From Marivita sp. GX14005 (GTDB lineage Bacteria; Pseudomonadota; Alphaproteobacteria; Rhodobacterales; Rhodobacteraceae): 64,000 bases of DNA. Position 1 is the stretch's first letter. Every line of letters begins with the position of its first letter. Positions 18,546-28,271 of this stretch are shown piece by piece. The notes under the pieces are model-generated. The model was not told the DNA's origin, did no database searches, and saw only the letters and a list, made by a program, of their open reading frames with translations. Made by a program: the position numbers and the translations under genes. The stretch covers positions 1 to 64,000 of the forward strand of contig NZ_JAMCCQ010000003.1 in the NCBI RefSeq assembly GCF_023370775.1. The letters run 5' to 3'.

Positions 18546-19466
18546 ATGCAGTCCGATCTCCAGCCCGATTTCGACCCCGTTCCCGGCGATGCCGAACCGC
18601 TCGCGCCCGGCGTGCGCCGCATCCTCGCGCCGAACCCCTCCCCGATGACGTTTCGCGGCACCAATACCTATCTGTTGGGCTGGCGCGAGCTCGCGGTCAT
18701 CGATCCGGGGCCGGACGATCCGGCACATCTCCGAGCGATTCTGCGCGCCGCCGAGGGTGGTCGGATCACCGCCATCCTGATCAGCCATGCCCATCTCGAT
18801 CATTCCGCGCTGGCCCGGCCCCTGGCCGAGAGGGCGGGCGCGCCGGTTTACGCCTTTTCGGATGCCTTGGGCGGGCGCAGCGCGCGGATGCAGAACCTTG
18901 CGGCATCCGGCCTTGCGCGCGGCGGCGAAGGCGTCGATCTGGCGTTCCGCCCCGATATTGCTCTGGGCGATAACGACTCCGTGACCGGCGATGGCTGGTG
19001 CCTGACCGCGCTGCACACGCCGGGCCATTTCGGCAACCATCTGTGCTTCGCATGGGGCGACACGCTTTTTTGCGGCGATCTCGTCATGGGCTGGGCAAGC
19101 TCGCTCGTCTCCCCGCCCGATGGGGATCTGACCGATTTCATGGCCTCCTGCCGCCGTCTTCGCGCCGCTCCGTGGTCCGTCTTTTATCCGGGCCACGGCG
19201 CGCCGATCGGCCGCCCCGCCGAGAGACTCGACTGGCTCATCGCACACCGCCTGTCACGCGAAGCCGCCCTGCTGGATGCGCTGTCGCAGGGCGCGGCCAC
19301 ATGCACCGAGCTCGCCGCGCGCGTCTATACCGATACGCCCCCTGCCCTGATCCATGCCGCAACACGCAACATTCTTGCCCATATGATTGATCTTCATGGA
19401 AGAAACATGGTCTCGGCAGAGCTGCCCTTATCGGCCGAAACACGCTTTCGCCTGCCCCGAAATTAA
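18546..19466 (+). CDS. MBL-fold metallo-hydrolase (LACTB2-like)
   Basis: 306 residues. The metallo-beta-lactamase motif is complete: H81-x-H83-x-D85-H86 in SHAHLDHS, then HTPGHFGNH, FCGDLVMGW and YPGHGAPI, and a C-terminal helical segment as in LACTB2/hydroxyacylglutathione-hydrolase-like enzymes. The ATG at 18546 is chosen because the open frame upstream runs into the promoter of the kinase gene. The native substrate is unknown. Confidence 0.88.
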   Translation: MQSDLQPDFDPVPGDAEPLAPGVRRILAPNPSPMTFRGTNTYLLGWRELAVIDPGPDDPAHLRAILRAAEGGRITAILISHAHLDHSALARPLAERAGAPVYAFSDALGGRSARMQNLAASGLARGGEGVDLAFRPDIALGDNDSVTGDGWCLTALHTPGHFGNHLCFAWGDTLFCGDLVMGWASSLVSPPDGDLTDFMASCRRLRAAPWSVFYPGHGAPIGRPAERLDWLIAHRLSREAALLDALSQGAATCTELAARVYTDTPPALIHAATRNILAHMIDLHGRNMVSAELPLSAETRFRLPRN

Positions 19467-19530
19467 CCCGATTTTTTTCCCGAATCCCACTGGACGCGCC
19501 CGCCCACTATTGCTAAACCCCGCCTCGTGT

Positions 19531-19605
19531 TCCGGCGTAGCTCAGCGGTAGAGCAGTTGACTGTTAATCAATTGGTCGTAGGTTCGATCCCTACCGCCGG
19601 AGCCA
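19531..19605 (+). tRNA. tRNA-Asn(GTT), insertion target of the island
   Basis: 75 nt including an encoded 3' CCA. The acceptor stem pairs tccggcg with cgccgga, the D arm reads GCTCAGCGGTAGAGC, the anticodon GTT is at 19563-19565 in loop CTGTTAA, and the T arm holds GGTTCGATCCC. The gene is complete. Its last 21 bases are repeated exactly at 38149-38169. Confidence 0.97.
19585..19605. other. attL core (tRNA-Asn 3' end)
   Basis: 21 bases from cgatccct to ggagcca, identical to 38149-38169. The match ends exactly at the tRNA CCA, typical of integration into the T-arm/acceptor region. Confidence 0.92.
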
Positions 19606-19613
19606 ATTCTACC

Positions 19614-19701
19614 GCAAAGTATTGATAATAAAAGAAAGCCTTAAACCGCTCCGGTTCAGGTTTTCTTTGTCACACAAACCGTGACACGGTTTGTCACACA
19701 A
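19614..19701. other. Left-end integrase arm-type repeats
   Basis: Two signals lie between the att core and the integrase gene. First, 19614-19630 matches 38110-38126 in inverted orientation at 15 of 17 bases, with a perfect 11-bp core tattgataata. Second, tttgtcacacaa occurs twice as a direct repeat (19666-19677 and 19690-19701), and a related gtcacacaaa lies near the right end at 38050-38059. Such repeats inside both ends are expected for arm-binding or excisionase sites. Confidence 0.6.
19631..19668 (+). terminator. Hairpin downstream of tRNA-Asn
   Basis: 19631-19640 pairs with 19659-19668 (one G-T pair) and an inner accg/cggt stem extends the hairpin; the downstream arm is T-rich. It may end the tRNA-Asn transcript, in which case the island supplies the terminator. 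Confidence 0.45.
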
Positions 19702-19754
19702 GATGCCCTTTCCTCGACCGGCTGGCTGAATGCGACCTCGAAAGGGGTCAAGTC

Positions 19755-21695
19755 ATGGAACAGGCGTCATATCTTCTAGTCCGAGGGTCAACATGGCAGT
19801 ATCGTAGAAGAGTGCCGGGTTCGTCCCGCATGATCCAGATACCGCTTGGAACATCCGACCGCGAAGTTGCGGCAAGGCTTTCCCTGCGCCTGACCGCAGA
19901 GTTCGAGATGACGCTAGACCGCCTCCTTCGTGCCGACCGCCTTATTCCCGAGGAATTGATCGCGAAATATTTTGACTTTTGTCTACGACGGATTGTGCTG
20001 GACCTGAGCACACGAAGCCGTCGAACGCGCATGTCTGGAAAAATTACGCCGGTTGATCGTCGTCATGAAGAGATCACGCGCAAGGTCGTGCGGGACATGA
20101 TCCAGGACGGACTTTCGGTTGATCTTCCGCCCCACCGGATTCCGGAATACGCCACACCGGATGACCTCGAAATCGCGATGACGGCGCAACGACAGCAGTT
20201 CGCCTTTATCTCCCGATCGGCGCGGCGTCCGCATTTCAAGGCGGCGGCGTCGATGATCGTGGGCACGTCCGAAAGAAGTTCGGATCAAGATTTGCAATTG
20301 ACCGAGGCGTTTTTGCATGCCCATGCGACTGCACTTGAAATCATTGAAAAAGAGCCGAAGGAGAAAGCAACCATCGCAGCCGCGCGATCTGCAGAAGTTT
20401 TGTCAGGACTTTATCGTTCGTCGCCTTCGTATGTTGAACCCGCGCTTTCATCTTACACATCGCCCCCAGGGAACAACCGGATACAGATAGATCCGCCGGT
20501 CTTGCTAACCGATGGCGTCTCGCTGATAAGTAACCCCCTAACGCATGCTCTCCTCGATGCCCAATTCGATGCAGCGCGGTCCTCTGACGAGCTGCTGGAT
20601 CGAAGCCCAAGAACCCAGCCTTTTGGCCATGATCTGGCGGGCGCTTGCGAGCGATCGATCAAAAGGGCACAGGCCGCAGGAAAGATGGACGACAAAACCG
20701 CAGATGGCCGCCGGATGTCCATAAAATTATTCATGTTCGTCAGTGGGTTGCAGCTAGTAACGGAAGTAGAGCAGCATCATCTCTCGATTTTCGTCAAGGC
20801 GCTGAAGGCTCTACCCAGGAACTTCAACCGATCGCTGCATGACCGGAAAAAGTCTTATTCCCAGGTTGTGGCCGAGGCCAAATCATTACCGGTCGACAAG
20901 CTTGGTCGTGATCCTGGCACAATCAATCGCCATCTAGAAACGATTGGCGCCGTCTTGAGCCACGCCCGCGTTCAAGACAAAATCGAAGTCGATCGCGACA
21001 TCGACACGGCGGCCCTCCGCGTTCCCGAAACGAAAAGGGCGAGGAACAAACGTGATGCGTTTGAGCGAACCGAAGTAATGCAACTATTTGAACACCACAT
21101 CTGGCGAGGCTGCCGCAGCAATGTCAGGCGCCACGAGGCGGGCGACGTCATTGTTAAAGACGGTCTCTATTGGGTCCCGTTGATCGTCCATTACACGGGC
21201 GCACGGCTTGAGGAAATTGCCGGTTTGCCAGTTACCGCAATCATGCCTCATGAAACTGATTGGGGCTTCGATATTAGACCGCATGAGGAGCGAAGGTTGA
21301 AAAACCTGCAGAGCGAACGGCTGCTTCCTGTTCACGAGCATCTTCTCGAGCTTGGGCTGGTCGAGCATTGGAACAGCATGATCGCTCAAAAAGATGAATT
21401 TCTTTTTCCAGAGCTGCGCCCCAAGAGCCAGAAGCTCCCGTTTCATAAGGCGATGAAATACAATTGGGACAAGGCCCGTCGCATGCAGTTAGGCAGCAAA
21501 GCCGAAGGACTGACGATGCATAGCCTCCGCCACTACGTGAATATTACCCTCAAGGACAACAAAGCTATCGAAAAATTTGTGCGCCTGGACATCCTTGGCC
21601 ACGCTGCGGTAGATCTCAACGAAGAAGTCTATACTGAAGGGTCTTCTTTCGAGCAAAAGATGAGCGCAATTAATTCGATACCACGCGCATTTTAA
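19755..21695 (+). CDS. Tyrosine recombinase (island integrase)
   Basis: 646 residues. The C-terminal catalytic domain contains R484 (TGARLEEIAG), H589-x-x-R592 (MHSLRHY), H616 (LGHAAVD) and nucleophile Y626, so all key residues are present. The long N-terminal half resembles the DUF6538-type head of large phage-like integrases (SYLLVRGSTWQYRRRVP). It lies 150 bp from the att core and reads away from the tRNA. It should catalyse site-specific insertion and excision of the island. Confidence 0.92.
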   Translation: MEQASYLLVRGSTWQYRRRVPGSSRMIQIPLGTSDREVAARLSLRLTAEFEMTLDRLLRADRLIPEELIAKYFDFCLRRIVLDLSTRSRRTRMSGKITPVDRRHEEITRKVVRDMIQDGLSVDLPPHRIPEYATPDDLEIAMTAQRQQFAFISRSARRPHFKAAASMIVGTSERSSDQDLQLTEAFLHAHATALEIIEKEPKEKATIAAARSAEVLSGLYRSSPSYVEPALSSYTSPPGNNRIQIDPPVLLTDGVSLISNPLTHALLDAQFDAARSSDELLDRSPRTQPFGHDLAGACERSIKRAQAAGKMDDKTADGRRMSIKLFMFVSGLQLVTEVEQHHLSIFVKALKALPRNFNRSLHDRKKSYSQVVAEAKSLPVDKLGRDPGTINRHLETIGAVLSHARVQDKIEVDRDIDTAALRVPETKRARNKRDAFERTEVMQLFEHHIWRGCRSNVRRHEAGDVIVKDGLYWVPLIVHYTGARLEEIAGLPVTAIMPHETDWGFDIRPHEERRLKNLQSERLLPVHEHLLELGLVEHWNSMIAQKDEFLFPELRPKSQKLPFHKAMKYNWDKARRMQLGSKAEGLTMHSLRHYVNITLKDNKAIEKFVRLDILGHAAVDLNEEVYTEGSSFEQKMSAINSIPRAF

Positions 21696-21794
21696 ATTGC
21701 TACGCGCCGTTGGATTGTTCGGGATGACCAGTTTATCTCTTTCGTAGTCGTTGAATGATGTCTCGCTTCGCAGAAGGCCATGCAAATACTGCGA

Positions 21795-23756
21795 TCAAGC
21801 CAGCATCCGATTGTAGACCGAGAACACTTTTTCTGCGCGCTCAAGGGTAGTGAGGATGGCCGCATCGTCACCTTCAAGGATGGTCGGGTTGCGGATCAAC
21901 CAATCTGCGGGCCGGAAGTGGCTGTATTCGGGTATGTCCTCTGGTAGGATGCGGAAGTAAGCTTCGGCTTGCTTAACCTGCCTCGGCGCGCCTTCGGATG
22001 CCGCGAGCTTCGCCCCCGTGATTTCATGTTCGCCGGTTAGGCCGTAGGTCGCATTGATGATCCCGCAGAACAGATCGGGGTGCATGAGGTCTTCAATATC
22101 CGCCTCGCCTTGGTCCAGCAGTTCCGCGACCGTATGCAGGCGCTCTGCCGCGAGAACTTCGCTCCTGCGGAGCCGTTCGATCTTGCTCTTGTCGCCCTGG
22201 CCTTGGTCGGACAGCACAGCTACGTTCAGATGATTGCCGTGAAACAGAGAGACGAAGGGGCGAACGTTGTCGATGCCGCCCGCAGGGCACATGGTCCACT
22301 TCGGGTTGAGGCCTGTGCGCCCGCGACGTTCGAGTTCGTTCGAGAAGGCTTGAAGATAGAGAATGTCGGACGGACCTTCGACAAGAAGGCTGTTCTCTCC
22401 GACGAATAGAGATTGCGTGACGGAATACCCAAGAGCCCCTTGCAACGGGAACAAGGTATCCTTGTCGGTGCTCATTACATCTTCCGTGATCTTGGTTCCG
22501 AGCGATTGCGGGCGTGTCGGTTCTTTTAGATCAACCACATCCTCGACGACGCGGCAGTCAGCCAAACGTTTCGGCGGCACCATGAACGGCGAGTGCGTCG
22601 AAAAGATAACTTGATGCGATGGAAGCAGCTTTTCTTCGATGTAGCGCAAGAGGTCTTCTTGTGCCTTGCCATGCAGTGTCAAACCCGGCTCGTCTAGCAG
22701 AATTATCACATTGTCCGTCTCGCGGCGCATCATCGCGAATTGGACGAGGAATGAGAAGAACCACACGAACCCCGCACTGCGCTCCGAGAAAGGCACGCTT
22801 GCTCGATGCAATTGATTATATACCCGCGCTCGCGCTACGGCGCCCGCATTGAACGGGGCGGGGTCCTGAGGACGGCCTTCGTTCAGTTCAACTTTAACCT
22901 CGAGATATTTGTTCTGCGACCAATACTGGAATATCTGATCGGTAATGTCAGCCGAAGCGGCCTCGCACTTAGCGTTCAATTCCTCATAGCGTGGAGACTG
23001 GTTCAACTCGTCAAGGTCTGTTCCGGCAAGACGAAGAAAGTTCAAGAATATTTCATCGCCCGGATCTACCTGACTATGCTGCTTGTCTTGCGCTATTTTC
23101 TGCGCCGACAATTGGCCACTCATGCGGTCGTAGTGGGAAGTGTAAAAGAACTTCGGCACGAGACCAGAAACGAGGTCAATGCCCTTGCAGATGACTGACT
23201 CCTTTCGATAGCCTGCGAACGTCTCTGAAAGCGCCGCAAGTTTTTCAGAGGGTGTTTCCTGCGCCTTCACAGCCGCAAGAAGGGCGCTGACCGTTGTTGC
23301 CTTCTCGACCACCTTCTTTTCCGCGGCGTTCAGGCGTTGCGCGGAAATTGCGTTCTCAATGGCTTTAGCCTCGTCAATGGCAAGCGTCCAACTTGTGCCA
23401 TCCTGCCGATAACGCTTGCTAATAGTGAACTCGCGCGACGTGATGGCGTCTTTACCAAACTCGTCGGAAAGTAGTTGATGAGCTTCATCTGATAGCTGCC
23501 ACCAAGTCTCGACGACGACTGCATCTTGATTTGGATGGCGCTCGTCGTATCGCGTCGCAAAACGCCGAGGATAATCCTCAGTCACGCCAAAGGTCGTCTG
23601 TGCTTTTCCGAACGGTCTAATGGATTGTAGCGCGGTAAGGGTTGCTGTCTTGCCAGCTTCATTCTTGCCGACGAGGCAGCACAACTCGCCCATGGAGATT
23701 TTTCCCGTGTCGAGAATTGACTTGAAATTTTGAACGCGAATGTGGGTAAGTTTCAT
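21795..23756 (-). CDS. OLD-like ATP-dependent nuclease (AAA ATPase + TOPRIM)
   Basis: 653 residues. The N-terminal ABC/SMC-like ATPase has Walker A GKNEAGKT (30-37) and Walker B VIILLDEPGLTLHG. A C-terminal TOPRIM-like domain has LLVEGPSDILYL (first Glu) and VLSDQGQGDK in place of the usual DxD. OLD-family nucleases often act in phage defence. It is not next to a UvrD-like helicase, so it is not a plain Gabija pair. It is co-directional with the res gene but 208 bp away, so a separate promoter is likely. GC content is lower than in the res/mod genes. Confidence 0.85.
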   Translation of the reverse strand: MKLTHIRVQNFKSILDTGKISMGELCCLVGKNEAGKTATLTALQSIRPFGKAQTTFGVTEDYPRRFATRYDERHPNQDAVVVETWWQLSDEAHQLLSDEFGKDAITSREFTISKRYRQDGTSWTLAIDEAKAIENAISAQRLNAAEKKVVEKATTVSALLAAVKAQETPSEKLAALSETFAGYRKESVICKGIDLVSGLVPKFFYTSHYDRMSGQLSAQKIAQDKQHSQVDPGDEIFLNFLRLAGTDLDELNQSPRYEELNAKCEAASADITDQIFQYWSQNKYLEVKVELNEGRPQDPAPFNAGAVARARVYNQLHRASVPFSERSAGFVWFFSFLVQFAMMRRETDNVIILLDEPGLTLHGKAQEDLLRYIEEKLLPSHQVIFSTHSPFMVPPKRLADCRVVEDVVDLKEPTRPQSLGTKITEDVMSTDKDTLFPLQGALGYSVTQSLFVGENSLLVEGPSDILYLQAFSNELERRGRTGLNPKWTMCPAGGIDNVRPFVSLFHGNHLNVAVLSDQGQGDKSKIERLRRSEVLAAERLHTVAELLDQGEADIEDLMHPDLFCGIINATYGLTGEHEITGAKLAASEGAPRQVKQAEAYFRILPEDIPEYSHFRPADWLIRNPTILEGDDAAILTTLERAEKVFSVYNRMLA

Positions 23757-23964
23757 TCCGGCCTGCCTTTGCTCGCCCTTAAGGTTCAGAAGTTTGGACT
23801 ATTTGGTGGCGCGCACAAAATATAACGGCCTTACACACGCTATTGCATACAATTACCCGAGTTTCTCCGTGCGTCAACGCGCCCTACCAGATGCATCACC
23901 GGATAACGCTCATCGACCGAGACAAGGCATCAAAACACATTCGTAGCGGCATCCGAAGCCGTAT

Positions 23965-26511
23965 TCACTGGATCAGCACCATGTCCTCGATCTCGAACGG
24001 TCCGGCGCTGAAAATTCGATTATATGGCTGGTTCCACACAGCTTTCAGGAAGACTCCTTCCGCTTCCCTGAAAGACCAGAAGACCTTCTTGTATTCGCTA
24101 TGCTCGGAGCGGATTTTGATCGCATTGCTGTCCGAATGCAGCCGCCCGGTTTCTCCGTCATCCTTGATCTCCACCAGTGCGATGCTGTCGCGGGTGCGCC
24201 GTCCGCTGACACCGACAACGAAATCGGGGAAGAACCGCTTGCCGGTCGGCAGGATCAGGCGGGTTGCCCACTTCTCGCTTTCCGGGTTCCGCAGCCACCA
24301 CTTCACCCGACCCGTGTCATCATTGTCCAGCATTTCAACAAAGGCTCGCTCGGGTCGGTTGTAACGACCGATGAAGGCCCCATAGGCCCCCTTCTTGGCC
24401 TTCGGAGCGTCCTTCGGGCCAAACTGTTCTGTCGGGATTGGCTCGTTACTCTCCAGGCGGATATGGTGGCCCTGCGCGATACGGACGGCCTCTTTCAGCG
24501 CCTGTGGTTGGCGCAGGATGGCCAAGTTGATCGTTCTGCGAATGTCGCGGCTCGTCGCGGCGATACCCTCCTTCTGGCACAGGCGGGCAAGTTCAGCCTC
24601 TACGGCTTCGCGGATGCGGCGGGGGTCGATCCCGTCATTGAACATCAGCTGCGCCTGCGCCTGTTCCGCGATCCGGGCTGCCGACATCCTGACGCTCAGG
24701 GCGCGCTGATCCGTCTGGCCTGCGTTGAACAGGTCGCGCATCGACAGTTCGGCGTTACTGTTCACCGCCAACAACATAGAGGTCATGGGCACCATGCGGC
24801 AAAACTCGCGGGCGATCTGCGGACAAAGGTCGTCTTCGATGTCGAAAAGATTTGGCAATTCCTCTCGCACAAGCGCCGTCGGAATACCCAGGTCTGTGCG
24901 CAGCAGATATTTGACCTGATGCTCTTGCGGTGCGGGCTGCGCAGGCGTGACGCGCGGTGACAGGACATCGGGCAGGTCAGGGAAAAGCGGCGGCGAGGCC
25001 GGCGCTGAAAATCCCTCGACCGCACTCAAGGCGCTTTCCTGGCGGACGGTAGAGGCGGTGGCATAGTTCGGGTTCAGCAACCCCATCGAAACCTGTCGTT
25101 CAGCCCGGTCGGCCTCGGTCTCACCCGGCACGGCCTGCACGGGCGGGGGCGGAAGGGACGTTGCGCCATAGCTTTCCGCCGCGCGCGTGTCGTTGCCCAA
25201 CACATTCACGTCGAGCGTATCGGTCAGAACCGCGATCCCCTCGCGCACCGCTTTCAGATCGGCGGCAGCTTCATCCAGCCCGACCTGCAACTCGGGGTCC
25301 GACATGAAGACATAACCCCGGTCCAGCAGCGGCTCGGTCCCATGCAATGGGCGCACCAGCGGATGCACCCGCATGATCCTGCCGACGATCTGCAAGCCGA
25401 AATCCCTGCCGCGAGACGGGCGCACGGATACCAGCGTCCACGCACGCGGCGCATCAAATCCGGTCGCCACGGCCAGCTTGAAAACCAGAACCTCGATCTC
25501 GGGGTCATAGGCGAGCGTATGGAACGCCGGGTCCGGCTCGCCCGAGGTGTGGACGGCGATCGCCTTTTCGGGCACCCCGATCTCGATCAACCGCTCCTTT
25601 ACCCGCGCAACCGGGTCTTCCTTGCCCTCTTGCTGATCCTCGACCTGCACCAGCATAAGCGGCGTCAGACTAATCCCCTTCTCGGCCAGCTTGTCCTTGA
25701 TGAACGAATGCTGCGACCAACCTGCCGTCAGGGTCGCCACTTCGGTATCAATCAGCGCCCGGTCCTCTTCCTTGAACCGCAGCACGCCGACCATCAGACC
25801 GACCTTGTTCAACCCCGCTTTCACCACCGCATCGCGCGCGAAGGTCACACGGCTGGCCACCTTCAGACCGGCATCTTTCTCGAACTTTTCGAGCTTCGCA
25901 TCGTTGGGCGTTGCTGTAGCCAAGACAGTGTAATCCGGCGACAGGACATTCAGAAAGAAATCAGCCGTGGCCTTGGCGCCCGAGCCGAAATTCAGGTGCG
26001 CCTCGTCAATGACCACGCCGATGCGGAAGCCACGCTCGCGCAGTTCGGCGATCATGCTGTCCACCGACAGCGATGCCTCCTTGTCGCTGCGGACCTTGCG
26101 GCTTTCCTTCTTGACCACCGCAACCGAGGCCCAGGTCTGCACGAAAACATCGCCATCACGGGCCGCGCTCGCCTCGCGGTCGGCATAGACATCGCGCTGG
26201 CGCAATGCGCCGCATTGGGCGGTCAGGGCGCTGCGGGTCTGCGTCACCAGCCCGGCATAGGGGGCGAACCAGAACCAGACCGTTTTGGCGGAAAGCTGCC
26301 CGCGCACAGCTTCCAACGCGCGGCCCAGCATCAGGGTCTTGCCCGATCCGGTGGGCGCTTGCAGCAGGATCACCCCCAGCTCGCGCGAGATACGTTCCCG
26401 GTGTTCCGGTTCGCGGTCATGCAAGGCTGAAACGGTGCGCAGCGTTTCGGCCATCGCATTGACGGCGTTCTGCTGATACGTCGCGAGCGACAGGCGGAAA
26501 TCGGCGTTCAT
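23965..26511 (-). CDS. Type III restriction enzyme, Res subunit
   Basis: 848 residues. Superfamily 2 helicase motifs are present: Walker A PTGSGKT (about 53-59), DEAH box in VVIDEAHLNF and VGRIMRVHP (motif VI). Near the C-terminus FPDFVVGV ... LVEIKDD matches a PD-(D/E)xK endonuclease. Res translocates along and cuts unmethylated DNA together with Mod. The start at 26511 overlaps the mod stop by 4 bp; the open frame further upstream is a shadow of mod. It is a little shorter than many Res proteins but has both domains. Confidence 0.92.
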   Translation of the reverse strand: MNADFRLSLATYQQNAVNAMAETLRTVSALHDREPEHRERISRELGVILLQAPTGSGKTLMLGRALEAVRGQLSAKTVWFWFAPYAGLVTQTRSALTAQCGALRQRDVYADREASAARDGDVFVQTWASVAVVKKESRKVRSDKEASLSVDSMIAELRERGFRIGVVIDEAHLNFGSGAKATADFFLNVLSPDYTVLATATPNDAKLEKFEKDAGLKVASRVTFARDAVVKAGLNKVGLMVGVLRFKEEDRALIDTEVATLTAGWSQHSFIKDKLAEKGISLTPLMLVQVEDQQEGKEDPVARVKERLIEIGVPEKAIAVHTSGEPDPAFHTLAYDPEIEVLVFKLAVATGFDAPRAWTLVSVRPSRGRDFGLQIVGRIMRVHPLVRPLHGTEPLLDRGYVFMSDPELQVGLDEAAADLKAVREGIAVLTDTLDVNVLGNDTRAAESYGATSLPPPPVQAVPGETEADRAERQVSMGLLNPNYATASTVRQESALSAVEGFSAPASPPLFPDLPDVLSPRVTPAQPAPQEHQVKYLLRTDLGIPTALVREELPNLFDIEDDLCPQIAREFCRMVPMTSMLLAVNSNAELSMRDLFNAGQTDQRALSVRMSAARIAEQAQAQLMFNDGIDPRRIREAVEAELARLCQKEGIAATSRDIRRTINLAILRQPQALKEAVRIAQGHHIRLESNEPIPTEQFGPKDAPKAKKGAYGAFIGRYNRPERAFVEMLDNDDTGRVKWWLRNPESEKWATRLILPTGKRFFPDFVVGVSGRRTRDSIALVEIKDDGETGRLHSDSNAIKIRSEHSEYKKVFWSFREAEGVFLKAVWNQPYNRIFSAGPFEIEDMVLIQ

Positions 26512-28271
26512 TGGCGGAACCGCCCGACAAGTTCGCTGCGCACCGATCGCACGTCCAGGCCGACGACGGCAGCGGTGATCTGGCCCGGAGCCCAGGCATA
26601 GACAAAGGCGTTCTCGCGCCGATCCACCACGCCGCGCAGGTGGTCCAGCAGGTCGGTGCCGACCCGGTCCGCGAAGATCAGGGTCTGTTCTTCCGTCTTG
26701 TGCTCCTGCCACGGTGCCTGAGTGTAGCAGGTCATGGGCAGGCGATGCAGGGTTTCCAAGGCCGCCCAAACCTCGGCGGGCGCAAGATCCTGGTCGAGAT
26801 CCTCGAATTCGATCTCGCGGCAGCGCAGATAGGCGAAACCGGCGGCGAGGTCGGCGAATTTCCTGTCGTCCGAGGCGTTCAGGCGGCGGATGCGCTCTGC
26901 CGTCACATCGCGGCAGAGGTTCTTGTCGGGGTCGTCCGCGGTCGCCTCGGTGGAGGACACCATGATGAACCGCCGATCCCCGCCATCCTCGGCGTTCAAC
27001 TCCATCACGGCCTGGGCGGTGGTCGCGGAGCCTGCGAAGAAATCGAGCACGATGTCGCCGGGCCCGGTGGACTGCCGGACGAGTTCGCGGATCAGGGACA
27101 CGGGCTTGGCGTAGTCAAATGCACGGGAACCGAAGATCGCTTGAACGGTCTTGGAACCCTCTTGGTTCATCCCAGCCGCGATCACATTGACCTCCGGGCC
27201 TATCGCCTCCGCATTTGCCCAACTGGACACAGGTTTGGTGTCTTGTTTCAAGTCTTTGAGAAACAACTTCCGGCGAACGCTACCAAGCCCAATCTTCTGT
27301 CCCACCCAGAAATCTAGATCAGGAATGTCCCGCCGCAGAAACCGATGCGCCGTTTCCTCATCAATTGCTTGGAGCAATTCAGGGAGGCTCTGAAACTCCT
27401 GAAACTCAGTCCGCTTCGTGAAGATGATTTGGCCACTTTCATATAGGTCTTCAAATGTATCCCCTCGCGCCGACTTCATCGAACGCTTCTGGAAACTCCA
27501 GACACGATTGGGGTTGCATGGATACCAAAACCCGGTCTCCGGGTCCTGAACCGGGAAATAACTGTTCGGACGCTCTTTGAAGCTGGCATTCTTCTGAAGT
27601 GTAGTGCTAGACCAAGGACCTCTTGGATCATTGTCGTCGTTTGAATACTTGCCGACATCAACCGGCGATCCGCCAAAGCGAAAGGCGGACTTTCCATAAA
27701 CCAAGACATGCTCGTGGTCTTGGCTCAGATAGGCACCTTCACCCTTTGTGCCCGGTCGAGTTTTCCAAACAAACGACCCCACCCGCATCCCCGGCATGGC
27801 CTCGTCCATCAGCAATTCCAGCTTCGCCCGCTGCTCGTCGTTGATCGACACGAGGATCACCCCATCCTCGGCCAGCAAATCCCGCGCCAGGGTCAGGCGG
27901 CGGAACAGGAATTCCAGCCAGGTCGAATGGAAATAGGCATCCTCGGGGTTGGCGTAATGGTCGTTATAGACCCAATCCTTGGCCCCGGTGTTATAGGGCG
28001 GGTCGATGTAGATGCACTTGATCTGCCCCGCCATCGTCATGCGCAGCCAACGCAGGGCGTCATAGTTGTCGCCCTCGATCACCATGTTCCGCCACGGCGC
28101 GGGCTTGTCCGACAGGTCCGGAACGACGGTCGCCGCCACAAAATTGGCGTCCACGGCGTTGTCCGCCTCGATCTCATCCCGCTCCCAGACCAGCCCAAGC
28201 TTCTTGGTGCGGTCCCGCTTTTTCAGCAGTTCGATCAAATGCTCGCGAGGAAGATCGTCGTATTTGCTCAT
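26508..28271 (-). CDS. Type III site-specific DNA (adenine-N6) methyltransferase, Mod subunit
   Basis: 587 residues. The catalytic DPPYNTG motif lies at 90-96 and the SAM-binding DFFAGSATTAQAV motif follows near residue 430, the order of beta-class N6-adenine enzymes. The region between them is the probable target-recognition part and looks intact. It methylates the recognition site and is required for Res action. No simple-sequence repeats that would suggest phase variation were seen. It is upstream of and coupled to res. Confidence 0.94.
   Translation of the reverse strand: MSKYDDLPREHLIELLKKRDRTKKLGLVWERDEIEADNAVDANFVAATVVPDLSDKPAPWRNMVIEGDNYDALRWLRMTMAGQIKCIYIDPPYNTGAKDWVYNDHYANPEDAYFHSTWLEFLFRRLTLARDLLAEDGVILVSINDEQRAKLELLMDEAMPGMRVGSFVWKTRPGTKGEGAYLSQDHEHVLVYGKSAFRFGGSPVDVGKYSNDDNDPRGPWSSTTLQKNASFKERPNSYFPVQDPETGFWYPCNPNRVWSFQKRSMKSARGDTFEDLYESGQIIFTKRTEFQEFQSLPELLQAIDEETAHRFLRRDIPDLDFWVGQKIGLGSVRRKLFLKDLKQDTKPVSSWANAEAIGPEVNVIAAGMNQEGSKTVQAIFGSRAFDYAKPVSLIRELVRQSTGPGDIVLDFFAGSATTAQAVMELNAEDGGDRRFIMVSSTEATADDPDKNLCRDVTAERIRRLNASDDRKFADLAAGFAYLRCREIEFEDLDQDLAPAEVWAALETLHRLPMTCYTQAPWQEHKTEEQTLIFADRVGTDLLDHLRGVVDRRENAFVYAWAPGQITAAVVGLDVRSVRSELVGRFRQ

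Noticed and set aside
21795-26511. A Gabija-like system (OLD-type nuclease plus helicase)
   Set aside because: The adjacent helicase is a type III Res with a DEAH box, a C-terminal nuclease motif and a coupled Mod gene, not a UvrD-like GajB; the gap to the OLD-like gene is 208 bp.
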